NCBI RefSeq assembly: GCF_014203895.1
Contig: NZ_JACHJY010000011.1
Coordinates: 186,001 to 250,000, forward strand
Direction of reading: 5' to 3'
DNA length: 64,000 nt
Source: Streptomyces nymphaeiformis
Lineage (GTDB): Bacteria > Actinomycetota > Actinomycetes > Streptomycetales > Streptomycetaceae
Below, piece after piece: positions 1-8,823 of this stretch. Position numbers and translations under genes: made by a program. Below the pieces are notes generated by a model, which saw nothing but the letters and a program-made list of their open reading frames with translations, had not been told where the DNA came from and ran no database searches. Numbering within the stretch: position 1 is the stretch's first letter; each line of letters opens with the position of its first letter.

Positions 1-85
1 GATCGGCGTCGGCGCGACCCTCGCCGTCGGCTCGGGCGCCTTCTGGGTGGTCCGCCGCCGCAAGACCGCCTCCCTGGAGGCCTGA
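1..85 (+). CDS. cbiM: Cobalt ECF transporter CbiM, C-terminal end (partial)
   Basis: Only the last 27 codons are present, entering from the left edge and stopping at TGA 83-85. The residues form a hydrophobic segment (IGVGATLAVGSGAFWVV) followed by a basic tail RRRKTASLEA, which is the typical last transmembrane helix and cytoplasmic tail of the CbiM/CbiN substrate-binding membrane component. The assignment rests mainly on context: cbiQ begins one nucleotide after the stop and cbiO follows, so this is the S component of an energy-coupling-factor cobalt importer. The fragment alone would not identify the family. Confidence 0.6.
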   Translation, partial: IGVGATLAVGSGAFWVVRRRKTASLEA

Positions 86-86
86 C

Positions 87-835
87 ATGGGAGCGGGGCA
101 CGCCCACAAGCTCTACCGGCAGGGGCACTCGCCGGTCCACGAGCTGCCTCCGCACACCAAGCTCGCCGCCGTCCTCGGCTTCGTCGTGGTCGTCGTCTCG
201 ACGCCCCGCGAGGCCGTCTGGGCCTTCGCCCTCTACGCCGTCCTCCTCGGGGCCGTCGCGGCGAAGGCCCGGATCCCGGCCGGCTTCCTGCTGAAGCGGC
301 TGCTCATCGAGATCCCGTTCGTCGCGTTCGCGCTGCTCATGCCCTTCGTGGTCCCCGGCGAGCAGACGACGGTCCTCGGGGTGCCGCTGAGCGTCCCCGG
401 CCTGTGGGGCGCCTGGAACGTCCTCGCCAAGGGCACCCTCGGCGTCGCCGCCTCCGTGCTCCTCGCCTCGACCACCGAACTGCGGGCCCTGGTCCTCGGC
501 CTCCAGCGGCTCAAGCTGCCGCCCCTGCTGGTCCAGATCGCCTCGTTCATGATCCGGTACGGCGACGTCATCACCGACGAGATGCGCCGCATGTCCGTCG
601 CCCGCCGCTCGCGCGGCTTCGAGGCGAAGGGCGTCCGCCACTGGGGCGTCCTCGCCAAGTCCGCCGGCGCCCTCTTCATCCGCTCGTACGAGCGCGGCGA
701 ACGCGTCCACCTCGCCATGGTCAGCCGCGGCTACGCCGGCACCATGCCGGTCATCGACGAGGTGACCGCCACCCGCGCCCAGTGGACGTACGCCGCCGCC
801 CTGCCGCTCACCGCACTCCTGATCTGCCTCCTGGG

Positions 836-848
<13 letters not shown>
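87..848 (+). CDS. cbiQ: Cobalt ECF transporter transmembrane component CbiQ
   Basis: This 253-residue integral membrane protein is the T (coupling) component of an ECF-type importer, linking the ATPase to the substrate-binding subunit. It has several hydrophobic segments (about residues 28-65, 70-90, 105-125, 230-250) and the cytoplasmic charged coupling region around residues 155-205 with MRRMSVARRSRGF followed by ERGERVHLAMVSRGY. The Ala-Arg-Gly-type coupling motifs of EcfT/CbiQ proteins lie here. The start codon follows the upstream stop by one base, so it is translationally coupled to cbiM, and its end overlaps the start of cbiO. Cobalt is inferred from the CbiMQO arrangement; nickel is an alternative substrate. 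Confidence 0.88.
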
Positions 849-1585
<737 letters not shown>

Positions 1586-1622
1586 CACCCCGGAATCGGA
1601 CCCCGGCCGTCCACGTTGCACC

Positions 1623-2828
1623 ATGGGAAGCCGGAAACACGAGCAGGAAGTGGTGGCACAGGTGGACGTCCAGGGCACGGTGGCGGCGGGCTGGGAGCCC
1701 GTCAGGGACGCGTTCCTGCGCAACTTCGAGCAGCGGGGCGAGCGCGGCGCGGCCGTCGCCGTCCACCGCGACGGCGTGAAGGTCGTCGACCTGTGGGCGG
1801 GAAGCCGCGACGCCGACGGCACGGACCCGTGGACGGCCGACACCGCGCAGGTGGTCCGCTCGGCCACCAAGGGCGTCGCCGCCGCCGTACCCCTCCTCCT
1901 GCACCAGCGCGGACTGCTCGACCTGGACGCCCCCGTCGCCTCGTACTGGCCCGACTTCAAGGCCCACGGCAAGGACCGGGTGACCGTACGGCAGCTCCTC
2001 GCGCACCGGGCGGGCGTCCCGGTCCTCGACCGGCCGCTCACCCTCGCCGAGGCGGTCGACCTCCCGACGGCGACGGGCGCGATAGCCGCCCAGGCCCCCG
2101 TCTGGGAGCCCGGCACCGCCCACGGCTACCACGCCCACACCTTCAGCTGGCTGCTCTCCGGCCTGGTCCACCGCGTCACCGGCCGCACCATCGGCCGCTG
2201 GGTCGCCGACGAGATCACCGGCCCCCTCGGCCTCGACCTGTGGATCGGCCTGCCCGACGCCGAGGCCCACCGCGTCGGCCGGCTCGGCCCCGTCGAGGAG
2301 ACCGCCCCGCCGGGCAGCGGGGAGCTCAAGCTCCGCCCCAAACGCTCCGTCACCGAGGCCTACCAGAACCCGGACTCCCTCACCCGGCGCGCCTTCGAGG
2401 TCATCGACCCCAGGCCCGACGAGAACGACCCCGTCTACCGTGCCGCCGAACTGCCCGGCTCGGCGGGCGTCGCCACCGCCCGCGCCCTCGCCCGCTTCTA
2501 CGCCGCCACCCTGGGCCCCGTCGGCGGCGCCGAGCGGCTCTTCGCCCCGGCGACCCTCACCCTGGCCCGTACCGAGGAGTCCGCGGGCACGGACCGGGTG
2601 CTGCTCGTCGGCACGCGCTTCGGCCTCGGCCACATGCTGCACGGCCCGGCGTCCCCGCTCCTCGGCCCGTCCTCCTTCGGCCATCCCGGCCGCGGCGGCT
2701 CGCTCGGCTTCGCCGACCCGGACGCCGGGATCGCCTTCGGGTACGTCACCAACGGCATGCGCAAGACGGTCACGGCCGACCCGCGCGCCCAGGCGCTGGT
2801 GCGCGCGGTGCGGTCGGTGACCGGCTGA
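1623..2828 (+). CDS. Serine hydrolase, class C beta-lactamase/esterase-like
   Basis: This is a 401-residue protein of the beta-lactamase-related (EstB-like) serine hydrolase family. The nucleophile motif S-A-T-K lies at residues 80-83, a YHAH segment near residue 168 occupies the place of the Y-x-N motif, and HPGRGGS near the C-terminus matches the H-x-G box of the class C/EstB family. There is no signal peptide, so it is probably cytoplasmic and an esterase or peptidase rather than an antibiotic-degrading enzyme. ATG 1623 is used; GTG codons a few residues downstream could be the true start. It lies 37 nt after cbiO and stops 4 nt before the convergent LysE gene. The physiological substrate cannot be read from sequence. 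Confidence 0.85.
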   Translation: MGSRKHEQEVVAQVDVQGTVAAGWEPVRDAFLRNFEQRGERGAAVAVHRDGVKVVDLWAGSRDADGTDPWTADTAQVVRSATKGVAAAVPLLLHQRGLLDLDAPVASYWPDFKAHGKDRVTVRQLLAHRAGVPVLDRPLTLAEAVDLPTATGAIAAQAPVWEPGTAHGYHAHTFSWLLSGLVHRVTGRTIGRWVADEITGPLGLDLWIGLPDAEAHRVGRLGPVEETAPPGSGELKLRPKRSVTEAYQNPDSLTRRAFEVIDPRPDENDPVYRAAELPGSAGVATARALARFYAATLGPVGGAERLFAPATLTLARTEESAGTDRVLLVGTRFGLGHMLHGPASPLLGPSSFGHPGRGGSLGFADPDAGIAFGYVTNGMRKTVTADPRAQALVRAVRSVTG

Positions 2829-2832
2829 CCCG

Positions 2833-3453
2833 TCAGGCCACGGCGGGCGTGAGCGCGAGCACCATCCCGAGCCCGACGAGCACGCTCCCGATGACCTTGT
2901 TCAGCACGGCCTGCTTCCGCAACAGCCGGGTCCGCAGGCTGGTGTGGGAGAAGAACACCGCGGCGAGACCGAACCACACCAGGTGCGCGAACGACATGAA
3001 CAGGCCGTAGCCGACCTGCTGGACGAGGGGCGTGTCGGCGCTGACGACCTGGGTGTAGGTGCTGAGCACGAAGAGCATGGTCTTCGGGTTGAGCGCGTTG
3101 GTCAGGAACCCGGTGCGCAGGGCCCCGGCCTTCGAAAGCCCGGTCTCGTCCGTCTGGTCCACGTCGACCCGGGTGGCCTTGGCGACGAACGTCTTGTACC
3201 CGATGTACACCAGGTACGCGGCGCCGATCAGCTTCATCGCGGTGAACAGCATCGGCGTCCGCGACACCAGCAGGCCCACGCCGAGCATGGTGTACGTGAC
3301 GTGGACGAGCACGCCCGCCGCGATCCCGACGGCCGCGAGGACGCCGGCGGTCCGCCCGTACAGGTAGCTGTTCCGGACGGTCATCGCGAAGTCCGCGCCG
3401 GGGCTGATGACGGCCAGGACGGTGATGACCGCGACGGCGATCAGTTGCCCCAT
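2833..3453 (-). CDS. LysE/RhtB family amino-acid exporter
   Basis: This 206-residue inner membrane protein has the LysE/RhtB architecture of six hydrophobic helices. The N-terminal family motif is visible as SPGADFAMTVRNS near residues 18-30, with GYKTF around residue 75 and a hydrophilic mid-loop. Members export basic or neutral amino acids or homoserine lactones; the substrate here is not predictable. ATG at 3453 is preceded by GGGGGG at a good distance; an in-frame TTG four codons upstream is less likely. It is convergent with the serine hydrolase and divergent from the SDR gene, so it is probably a single-gene transcript. Confidence 0.85.
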   Translation of the reverse strand: MGQLIAVAVITVLAVISPGADFAMTVRNSYLYGRTAGVLAAVGIAAGVLVHVTYTMLGVGLLVSRTPMLFTAMKLIGAAYLVYIGYKTFVAKATRVDVDQTDETGLSKAGALRTGFLTNALNPKTMLFVLSTYTQVVSADTPLVQQVGYGLFMSFAHLVWFGLAAVFFSHTSLRTRLLRKQAVLNKVIGSVLVGLGMVLALTPAVA

Positions 3454-3574
3454 GGGTCCCCCCAAGTCTCGACGAAAACTGCGAACCTAGCCGATCGCCG
3501 GCGGATGGCGCGAGGGCAAGGTGACGAAGTACGCGCACTGGTGCGGGCGGGCCGCAGGATGCTGTGATCGCCGC

Positions 3575-4357
3575 ATGGAACTCACCCGGCGGTTCGAGGG
3601 ATACGCGGTACTGATCACCGGCGCGGCGCGCGGCATCGGCGCGGCCACCGCCAGGCGGCTCACGGCCGAGGGCGCGCGGGTCCTCGTCACGGACGTCGAC
3701 GAGGCGGCGGCCCGCCGCACGGCCGGGGAGCTCCCCGGGGCGGAGGCCCTGCGCTGCGACGTCGGCGACCAGGCGTCGGTCGACGCGGCGGTCGCGTACG
3801 CGGTCGAGGCGTTCGGCCGCCTGGACGTCCTGGTCAACAACGCCCTGGCCCCGGTCGCCGCCGACCGGGACCGCTTCGAGGACGAGCCCGACGCGAACTG
3901 GACGGGCCAGCTGGACGTCACGCTCATGGGCGCCGTCCGCTGCTCCCGGGCGGCCATGCCGCACCTCGCGGAGGCCGGCGGGCGCGGGGCGATCGTCACG
4001 ATCGGCTCGGTCAACGCGGAGGCGGACTTCGGCAACCACGCGTACAGCGCGGCCAAGGCGGGCCTCGCGTCCCTCACCCGCACCCTGGCGGGGGACGCGG
4101 CGCCGCGCGGGGTGCGGGTCAACCAGATCAACCCGGGCACGATCGCGACGAGGGCGTGGGCGGGCAAGGAGTCGGAACTCAAGGCCCTGGCCACGCGCGT
4201 CTACCCCCTGGGCCGCGTGGGCACCCCCGAGGACGTGGCGGCGGCGGTGGCCTTCCTGGCCTCGCGGGACGCCTCCTGGATCACCGGCACGACCCTCCGC
4301 GTGGACGGCGGCCTGCTCGCGGTGAACACGCACTTCGCGGAGGTGCTGGCCGACTAG
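3575..4357 (+). CDS. SDR family oxidoreductase
   Basis: This classical short-chain dehydrogenase has 260 residues. The NAD(P)-binding motif TGAARGIG is near residue 13, the NNA motif (VNNALAP) near residue 90, the catalytic Ser in TIGSVN near residue 145, and the catalytic YSAAK near residue 157. The Asp at the end of beta2 (VTDVD) suggests preference for NAD(H). ATG 3575 begins MELTRRFEGYAVLITG; an in-frame ATG at 3521 would add 18 residues without homology character. The substrate is unknown. It is followed by an AraC-type regulator on the same strand 92 nt downstream. Confidence 0.88.
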   Translation: MELTRRFEGYAVLITGAARGIGAATARRLTAEGARVLVTDVDEAAARRTAGELPGAEALRCDVGDQASVDAAVAYAVEAFGRLDVLVNNALAPVAADRDRFEDEPDANWTGQLDVTLMGAVRCSRAAMPHLAEAGGRGAIVTIGSVNAEADFGNHAYSAAKAGLASLTRTLAGDAAPRGVRVNQINPGTIATRAWAGKESELKALATRVYPLGRVGTPEDVAAAVAFLASRDASWITGTTLRVDGGLLAVNTHFAEVLAD

Positions 4358-4449
4358 GGCCCGGACCCGACCGGAGCGGGCAGGGAATGTCGGGTCCGGC
4401 AGGCATGCTCCTTCCTAACGTCGGTGAGCGAAAGGGAAGGAGGCCGGGG

Positions 4450-5322
4450 TTGCTGGATCGACTGAACCAGGCCATGGAGCACATCGAGACCCGTCTCGAC
4501 GAGTCCATCGACGTCTCGGAGCTGGCCCGGATCACGCTCACGTCGGAGTACCACTTCCGGCGGCTGTTCTCGTCGCTGGCGGGGATGCCGCTGTCGGAGT
4601 ACGTCCGGCGCAGGCGGCTCACCGTCGCGGGGGCCGAAGTCCTCGCCGGGGAGCCGACCCTGCTGGAGATCGCGGTCCGCTACGGCTACACCTCGGGCGA
4701 GGCCTTCGCCCGGGCGTTCCGCGCCGTGCACGGCGTCGGTCCGGGCGAGGCCAGGCGCACCGGCGCGGCTCTGAACTCGCAGCCCCGGCTCTCCTTCCGC
4801 CTCACCGTCGAAGGGAACAGCACCATGCGGTACCGCATCGTGGAGAAGGAAGCATTCCGGGTCGTCGGCAAGAAGGCCCGCGTCCCGCTGATCTACCAGG
4901 GCGTCAACCCGCACATCGCCGACCACATCCGCGGCATCCCGCCGGAGACGATGCTGCGGATCGCCGGCCTGTCGGACCAGGACCCGGAGGGCGTGGTGTC
5001 GGCGACGGTCCGCCTCTCGGACGGCTTCGAGGAGGGCAGCGAACTCGACTACTACCACGCGGTGGTGACGAGCACCGCCGAGCTCCCCGAGGACCTCGAC
5101 GCCCTGGACTGCCCGGCCGGCACCTGGGCGGTGTTCGAGAACACGGGCCCGTTCCCGCAGGCCCTGCAGCAGATGTGGGGCGACGTGGCGGCCCGGTGGA
5201 TCCCGTCCAACCCGTACGAGTACCGCCCGGGCCCGGAGATCCTCCGCACCCGCCCGTCCCAGGAGGACCCGGCCCACTCCGACGCCCAGTTGTGGATCCC
5301 GGTGACCCGCACCACGGGCTGA
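4450..5322 (+). CDS. AraC-family regulator with GyrI-like effector domain
   Basis: This 290-residue transcription factor has an N-terminal AraC/XylS double helix-turn-helix domain (residues about 1-105, beginning LLDRLNQAMEHIETRLDESI) and a C-terminal GyrI-like/AraC effector-binding domain (about residues 118-290, starting MRYRIVEKEAFRVVGKKARV). Proteins of this Rob/BmrR-like plan bind small lipophilic compounds. The start is TTG 4450, chosen because AAGGAGG at 4437-4443 lies 6 nt upstream and because the protein then begins at the conserved family N-terminus; longer in-frame starts upstream overlap the SDR gene and add unrelated sequence. Confidence 0.88.
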   Translation: MLDRLNQAMEHIETRLDESIDVSELARITLTSEYHFRRLFSSLAGMPLSEYVRRRRLTVAGAEVLAGEPTLLEIAVRYGYTSGEAFARAFRAVHGVGPGEARRTGAALNSQPRLSFRLTVEGNSTMRYRIVEKEAFRVVGKKARVPLIYQGVNPHIADHIRGIPPETMLRIAGLSDQDPEGVVSATVRLSDGFEEGSELDYYHAVVTSTAELPEDLDALDCPAGTWAVFENTGPFPQALQQMWGDVAARWIPSNPYEYRPGPEILRTRPSQEDPAHSDAQLWIPVTRTTG

Positions 5323-5331
5323 GCGGGGCGC

Positions 5332-5517
5332 TCAGACGGCCAGGGCGGCGAGTCGCCGGAGGAGTTCCCTCAGGATCGTGTGCTCCTCCGGCGACAGGCA
5401 CTCCATCAGGCGGAGCCTCAGGGTTCCGACCCGCTCGGAGATCCGCCGGTGCGCCGTCCGGCCCTCGTCGGTCAGGGCCAGCACGTCGTCGCCGTTCCTC
5501 CGTGCCCAGCCGATCGA
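5332..5517 (-). pseudogene. MarR-family regulator remnant (C-terminal fragment)
   Basis: Read on the minus strand, these 61 codons ending at TGA match the C-terminal third of a MarR-type repressor: a wing strand region GWARRNGDDVLALTDEGR, then the dimerisation helices ERVGTLRLRLMECLSPEEH and TILRELLRRLAALAV. The DNA-recognition helix and everything N-terminal are missing. Upstream of about 5518 the same frame becomes an Arg/Pro-rich sequence without a start codon or ribosome binding site, while the plus strand (about 5515-5561) reads FVTSFAEVVPEAE then stop, like the tail of some other gene. The simplest reading is a deletion junction joining two gene remnants. Confidence 0.6.
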
Positions 5518-5586
5518 CGTTCGTGACCTCGTTCGCCGAGGTGGTCCCCGAGGCGGAATGAGCGTCCCGGCGTCCCCGCGCGAGGC

Positions 5587-6438
5587 TCACCCCGCGTGCA
5601 GCATCAGGCCGATCCCCACCACCATCAGGCCCGCCGCCGCGACCCTCGGGGCGCCGAAGCGCTCCTTGAAGAAGACCGCGCCGATGGCCGCGCCCACGAT
5701 GATCGACGACTCGCGCAGCGCGGCGATCGGAGCCAGCGGGGCCTTCGTCTGGGCCCACAGGACCAGGGCGTACGCCGCGACCGACAGGGCCGCGCCGAGG
5801 AGGCCGCGGGCCGCGTACGGGCGGAGCTGGGGGAGGAGGGCCGAGCGCCGCTTCCACAGGGCGTACGCCGGGATCGCCAGGCCCTCCAGGACCATCAGCC
5901 ACCCGATGTAGCCCAGCGGCGTGCCCGAGGCACGGACGCCGACGCCGTCCACGACCGTGTACAGGGCGATCGACAGGCCCGTCGCGCCCGCCGCGACCAG
6001 CGCCGGCCAGTCCGGCCGGCTCCCGCCGCCCCGGATGCCCCACAGCGCGAGGCCCGTCAGGCCCGCGCACGCCACCCCCACCCCGAGCAACTGCCAGCCG
6101 TCCGGCAGCTCGTGGACGAAGACCGCCGCGAGGACCGTCACGACCAGCGGGGCCGTACCGCGCGCGATCGGGTACATCTGGCCGAAGTCGCCGAGCGTGA
6201 ACGAGCGCATCAGCAGGACGTAGTAGGCGACGTGGAGGACCGCCGAGGCGATCAGGTACGGCCACGCCCCCGCCGCCGGCAGCGGCGCGAAGCAGGCCAC
6301 GATCGCGCCGATCAGTGCTCCGCCGCCGGCGATCAGGGTGAAGGACAGCAGCTGGTCCTTGATGCTCTTCGCCATCGCGTTCCAGCCGGCGTGCGTGACC
6401 GCCGCGACGAGGACCGCGAGCGTGACGAGCGGCGTCAC
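5587..6438 (-). CDS. EamA/DMT family transporter
   Basis: This 283-residue membrane protein has about ten hydrophobic helices arranged as two EamA repeats (residues about 5-135 and 150-280). The start helix contains the family-typical HAGWNAMAKS segment (compare HAxWN in DMT proteins). The start is GTG 6438, which overlaps the stop of the upstream YbaK gene by four nucleotides (GTGA), indicating translational coupling. Substrate unknown; relatives export amino acids, nucleosides or drugs. Confidence 0.85.
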   Translation of the reverse strand: MTPLVTLAVLVAAVTHAGWNAMAKSIKDQLLSFTLIAGGGALIGAIVACFAPLPAAGAWPYLIASAVLHVAYYVLLMRSFTLGDFGQMYPIARGTAPLVVTVLAAVFVHELPDGWQLLGVGVACAGLTGLALWGIRGGGSRPDWPALVAAGATGLSIALYTVVDGVGVRASGTPLGYIGWLMVLEGLAIPAYALWKRRSALLPQLRPYAARGLLGAALSVAAYALVLWAQTKAPLAPIAALRESSIIVGAAIGAVFFKERFGAPRVAAAGLMVVGIGLMLHAG

Positions 6439-6923
6439 GCCGAGAGCTCGCGGACGTCCACCAGCGCGCCGCCGGCATGCGCGACCAGCGTCTTCGGGTC
6501 CATCGCGAAGACCGTGTGCGGATTGCCCGCCGCCGCCCACACCACCGTGTGGTCGAGGATGCCCCGGTCGGCGAGGACCCGCGTCCTCGTCCGGTGCCCG
6601 AACGGCGGCACGCCCCCGATCGCGTACCCCGTCGTCTCCCGGACCGCCTTCGCGTCCGCCCGGGTCACCTTCTCCGCGCCCAGCTCCTGCCGCACCCGCT
6701 CGACGTCCACCCGCGAGGCGCCGTCCATCAGGACGAGGACCGGCACCCCGTCGGCCGCGAAGATCAGCGACTTCACGATCTCGGCGACCTCGCAGCCGAT
6801 GGCCTCGGCGGCCTGCCGGGCGGTCCGCGTCTCGTCCGGGAAGCGCCGGATTTCGACGTCGAGTCCCAAGTCCTGGAGGGCGGCGGCGAACTGGGGGTGG
6901 GCATCGGCGTGTGACGTCGTCAT
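6435..6923 (-). CDS. YbaK/EbsC family aminoacyl-tRNA deacylase
   Basis: This protein of 162 residues belongs to the YbaK/ProX superfamily, which hydrolyses mischarged aminoacyl-tRNAs in trans. Family features visible are TAxxAAEAIGCEVAEIVKSLIF near residues 35-56 with the conserved catalytic Lys in IVKSL, a VLMDGASRVD strand, and the GYAIGGVPPFGH glycine-rich motif near residue 105. ATG 6923 is preferred over the in-frame codon three residues upstream. It forms a two-gene operon with the EamA transporter (4-nt overlap). Which amino acid it edits is unknown. Confidence 0.88.
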   Translation of the reverse strand: MTTSHADAHPQFAAALQDLGLDVEIRRFPDETRTARQAAEAIGCEVAEIVKSLIFAADGVPVLVLMDGASRVDVERVRQELGAEKVTRADAKAVRETTGYAIGGVPPFGHRTRTRVLADRGILDHTVVWAAAGNPHTVFAMDPKTLVAHAGGALVDVRELSA

Positions 6924-6975
6924 GGCCCGCACGCTAGCGGTACGTGTAGGGGGCAGGCGACCCGGTTACGGGGAC

Positions 6976-8613
6976 TCACCCCGCCTTCAGGACCTGCGCC
7001 ACCACCGGGCCCGCCGCGTCGCCGCCGTGGCCGCCCGCCTGGACGACGGCCGCGGCCGCCAGGTCGCCGGAGTAGCCGGTGAACCAGCTGTTGGAGGCGG
7101 ACTGGCCGTCGAGCTCGGCCGAGCCGGTCTTCGCGCCCTTGGGGGAGGGGACCCCCGCCATCGCCTCGGCCGCGGTGCCGTTCGTCGCCGCGGCGTTCAT
7201 CATCCGGCGCAGGCCGGCGGCGATCTCGGACGGGAGGCGGTCGGCGGTGGCGAAGGGACGGTCGTCGAGCTCCCGCGCCACGAGGTACGGCTGGAGGAAG
7301 CCGCCGTTCTTCGCGGTCGCGGAGAGCGAGGCGACGTTCAGGGCACTCATCGTGATCTTGCCCTGGCCGATGTACGAGGCGGGGGTCTCGGCGCCCGCGG
7401 ACTCGGGCACGGAGCCGTCCGCGGCCTGGACGCCGATGTTCCACTCCTGGCCGATGCCGAAGGAGTCGCGGGCGGTCGCGCCGAGGGCGGTGTCCGCGAC
7501 GCCCTTGTCGCTGAGCTTGGTGATCGCCTTGATGAAGGCGGTGTTGCAGGAGCGGCGGAAGGCGTCGGTCAGGGTGCCGCCGGTGATGCTGAAGTCCTTG
7601 AGGTTGTGGAAGGTCCGGCCCCTCGACATGACGTCGGGCGGACACTCGACCCGGCTGCCGGGCATGGCCAGACCGTTCTTCATCATCATCGTCGCCGTGA
7701 CGATCTTCATCGTCGAGCCGGGCGCCTGCTGCCCCATGAGCGCGGTGTTGAACTCCTTGGCGGGATTGTTGGCGACCGCCCGTATCGCCCCCGTCGACGG
7801 CTCGATCGCGGCCACCGAGGCCGAGTCGAAGCTCTTGACCGCCTTCTCGGCCGCCGCCTGGACGCCCGCGTCGATGGTGGTCTCCAGGGTGCCGGGCCTC
7901 CCCTTCGACAGGACGAGGAGGGGGGTGTCGGCGACCCCCTCGCTGCCCGAGTCGATCCAGGTCTCGACGCCGGCGCTGCCGCCCGCCTTCGACCCGTACC
8001 GCCTGCGCAGTTCGGTCAGGACCGGCCCGAGCGAGGGGTACTTCTCCGCCGTCAGCTCGACCCCGTTGCGGTCGACGGCCTTGATGGCGGGCGTCTTCGC
8101 CTCGCCCGTCCGCAGCGACCCGGCGGCGGTGAGCTTCGGGTGGATCACGGTCGGCCGCCACTTCACGAGCGGCCGGCCGGTGGTCTGTCCGCGCACCACG
8201 GTGAGTTCGGAGGCGTACGACAGGTCCTTCGACACGCCCCCGTACGTGATGGTCGCCTTCACCGTGAAGGGCACCGTCGCCCCGGCGGGCGTCCCCGGCG
8301 TGATGACCGCCTTCGAGACGCTCGCGCCCTCCCGGTACGCGGCGACCGCCGGCCCCGCCGTGACCGGGTCGTCGGTCAGCTGGGCCGCCTTGTCCGACTC
8401 CCCGGCGGCCCAGGCCGCCAGGAAGTCCTTCGCGGTGGCCGTGACCTCGTCGGGGGTGACGGGCCCCGACTTCGGCGCGTCACCGGCGTTGACGCCCACG
8501 GAGGTCTCGCCGCCCGTGATCCCGTTCCAGAGGTTGTAGCCCCCGTACCCGACGCCGCTCGCCACGACGACGAACACGCCCCCGACGATCGCGATCTTCG
8601 CCCCACTGCGCAT
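6976..8613 (-). CDS. Penicillin-binding transpeptidase with NTF2-like N-domain
   Basis: This is a 545-residue class B-type penicillin-binding protein anchored by an N-terminal helix (IAIVGGVFVVVASGVGYGGY, residues about 7-27). An NTF2-like MecA_N domain (residues about 55-160) precedes the transpeptidase domain. The active-site motifs are STMK near residue 300 (nucleophile Ser), SCN near residue 352 and KTG near residue 493. It cross-links peptidoglycan outside the membrane and could have low beta-lactam affinity, as MecA_N-type proteins often do. ATG 8613 has the strong site GGGGAGGGGAGG upstream. A paralogue with the same domain order is at 46783-48387. It is divergent from the secreted repeat protein at 8824. 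Confidence 0.88.
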   Translation of the reverse strand: MRSGAKIAIVGGVFVVVASGVGYGGYNLWNGITGGETSVGVNAGDAPKSGPVTPDEVTATAKDFLAAWAAGESDKAAQLTDDPVTAGPAVAAYREGASVSKAVITPGTPAGATVPFTVKATITYGGVSKDLSYASELTVVRGQTTGRPLVKWRPTVIHPKLTAAGSLRTGEAKTPAIKAVDRNGVELTAEKYPSLGPVLTELRRRYGSKAGGSAGVETWIDSGSEGVADTPLLVLSKGRPGTLETTIDAGVQAAAEKAVKSFDSASVAAIEPSTGAIRAVANNPAKEFNTALMGQQAPGSTMKIVTATMMMKNGLAMPGSRVECPPDVMSRGRTFHNLKDFSITGGTLTDAFRRSCNTAFIKAITKLSDKGVADTALGATARDSFGIGQEWNIGVQAADGSVPESAGAETPASYIGQGKITMSALNVASLSATAKNGGFLQPYLVARELDDRPFATADRLPSEIAAGLRRMMNAAATNGTAAEAMAGVPSPKGAKTGSAELDGQSASNSWFTGYSGDLAAAAVVQAGGHGGDAAGPVVAQVLKAG

Positions 8614-8823
8614 GACTGCGCCTCCCCTCCCCAGGTGGACCGACGAGTCAAGCAGCCGTCACATGCGCGTGTCGAGCAACTTCCACGTCATCTGTCACAG
8701 CGGTCAGAAATCCACCGTGGATCACGTGCAACCATCCATGGAACACGCGTGTCCTACAGGTGAACATGAGGGCGGGTTGGCTCTTCCCGCTCTTGCAACT
8801 CACGTGAATCCGGGGGGATTTCC

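Noticed and set aside
5175-5561. A 128-codon plus-strand frame overlapping the AraC-type gene end
   Set aside because: Most of it is an out-of-frame shadow; only its last 15 or so codons outside the AraC-type gene may be a remnant and are described as a junction.
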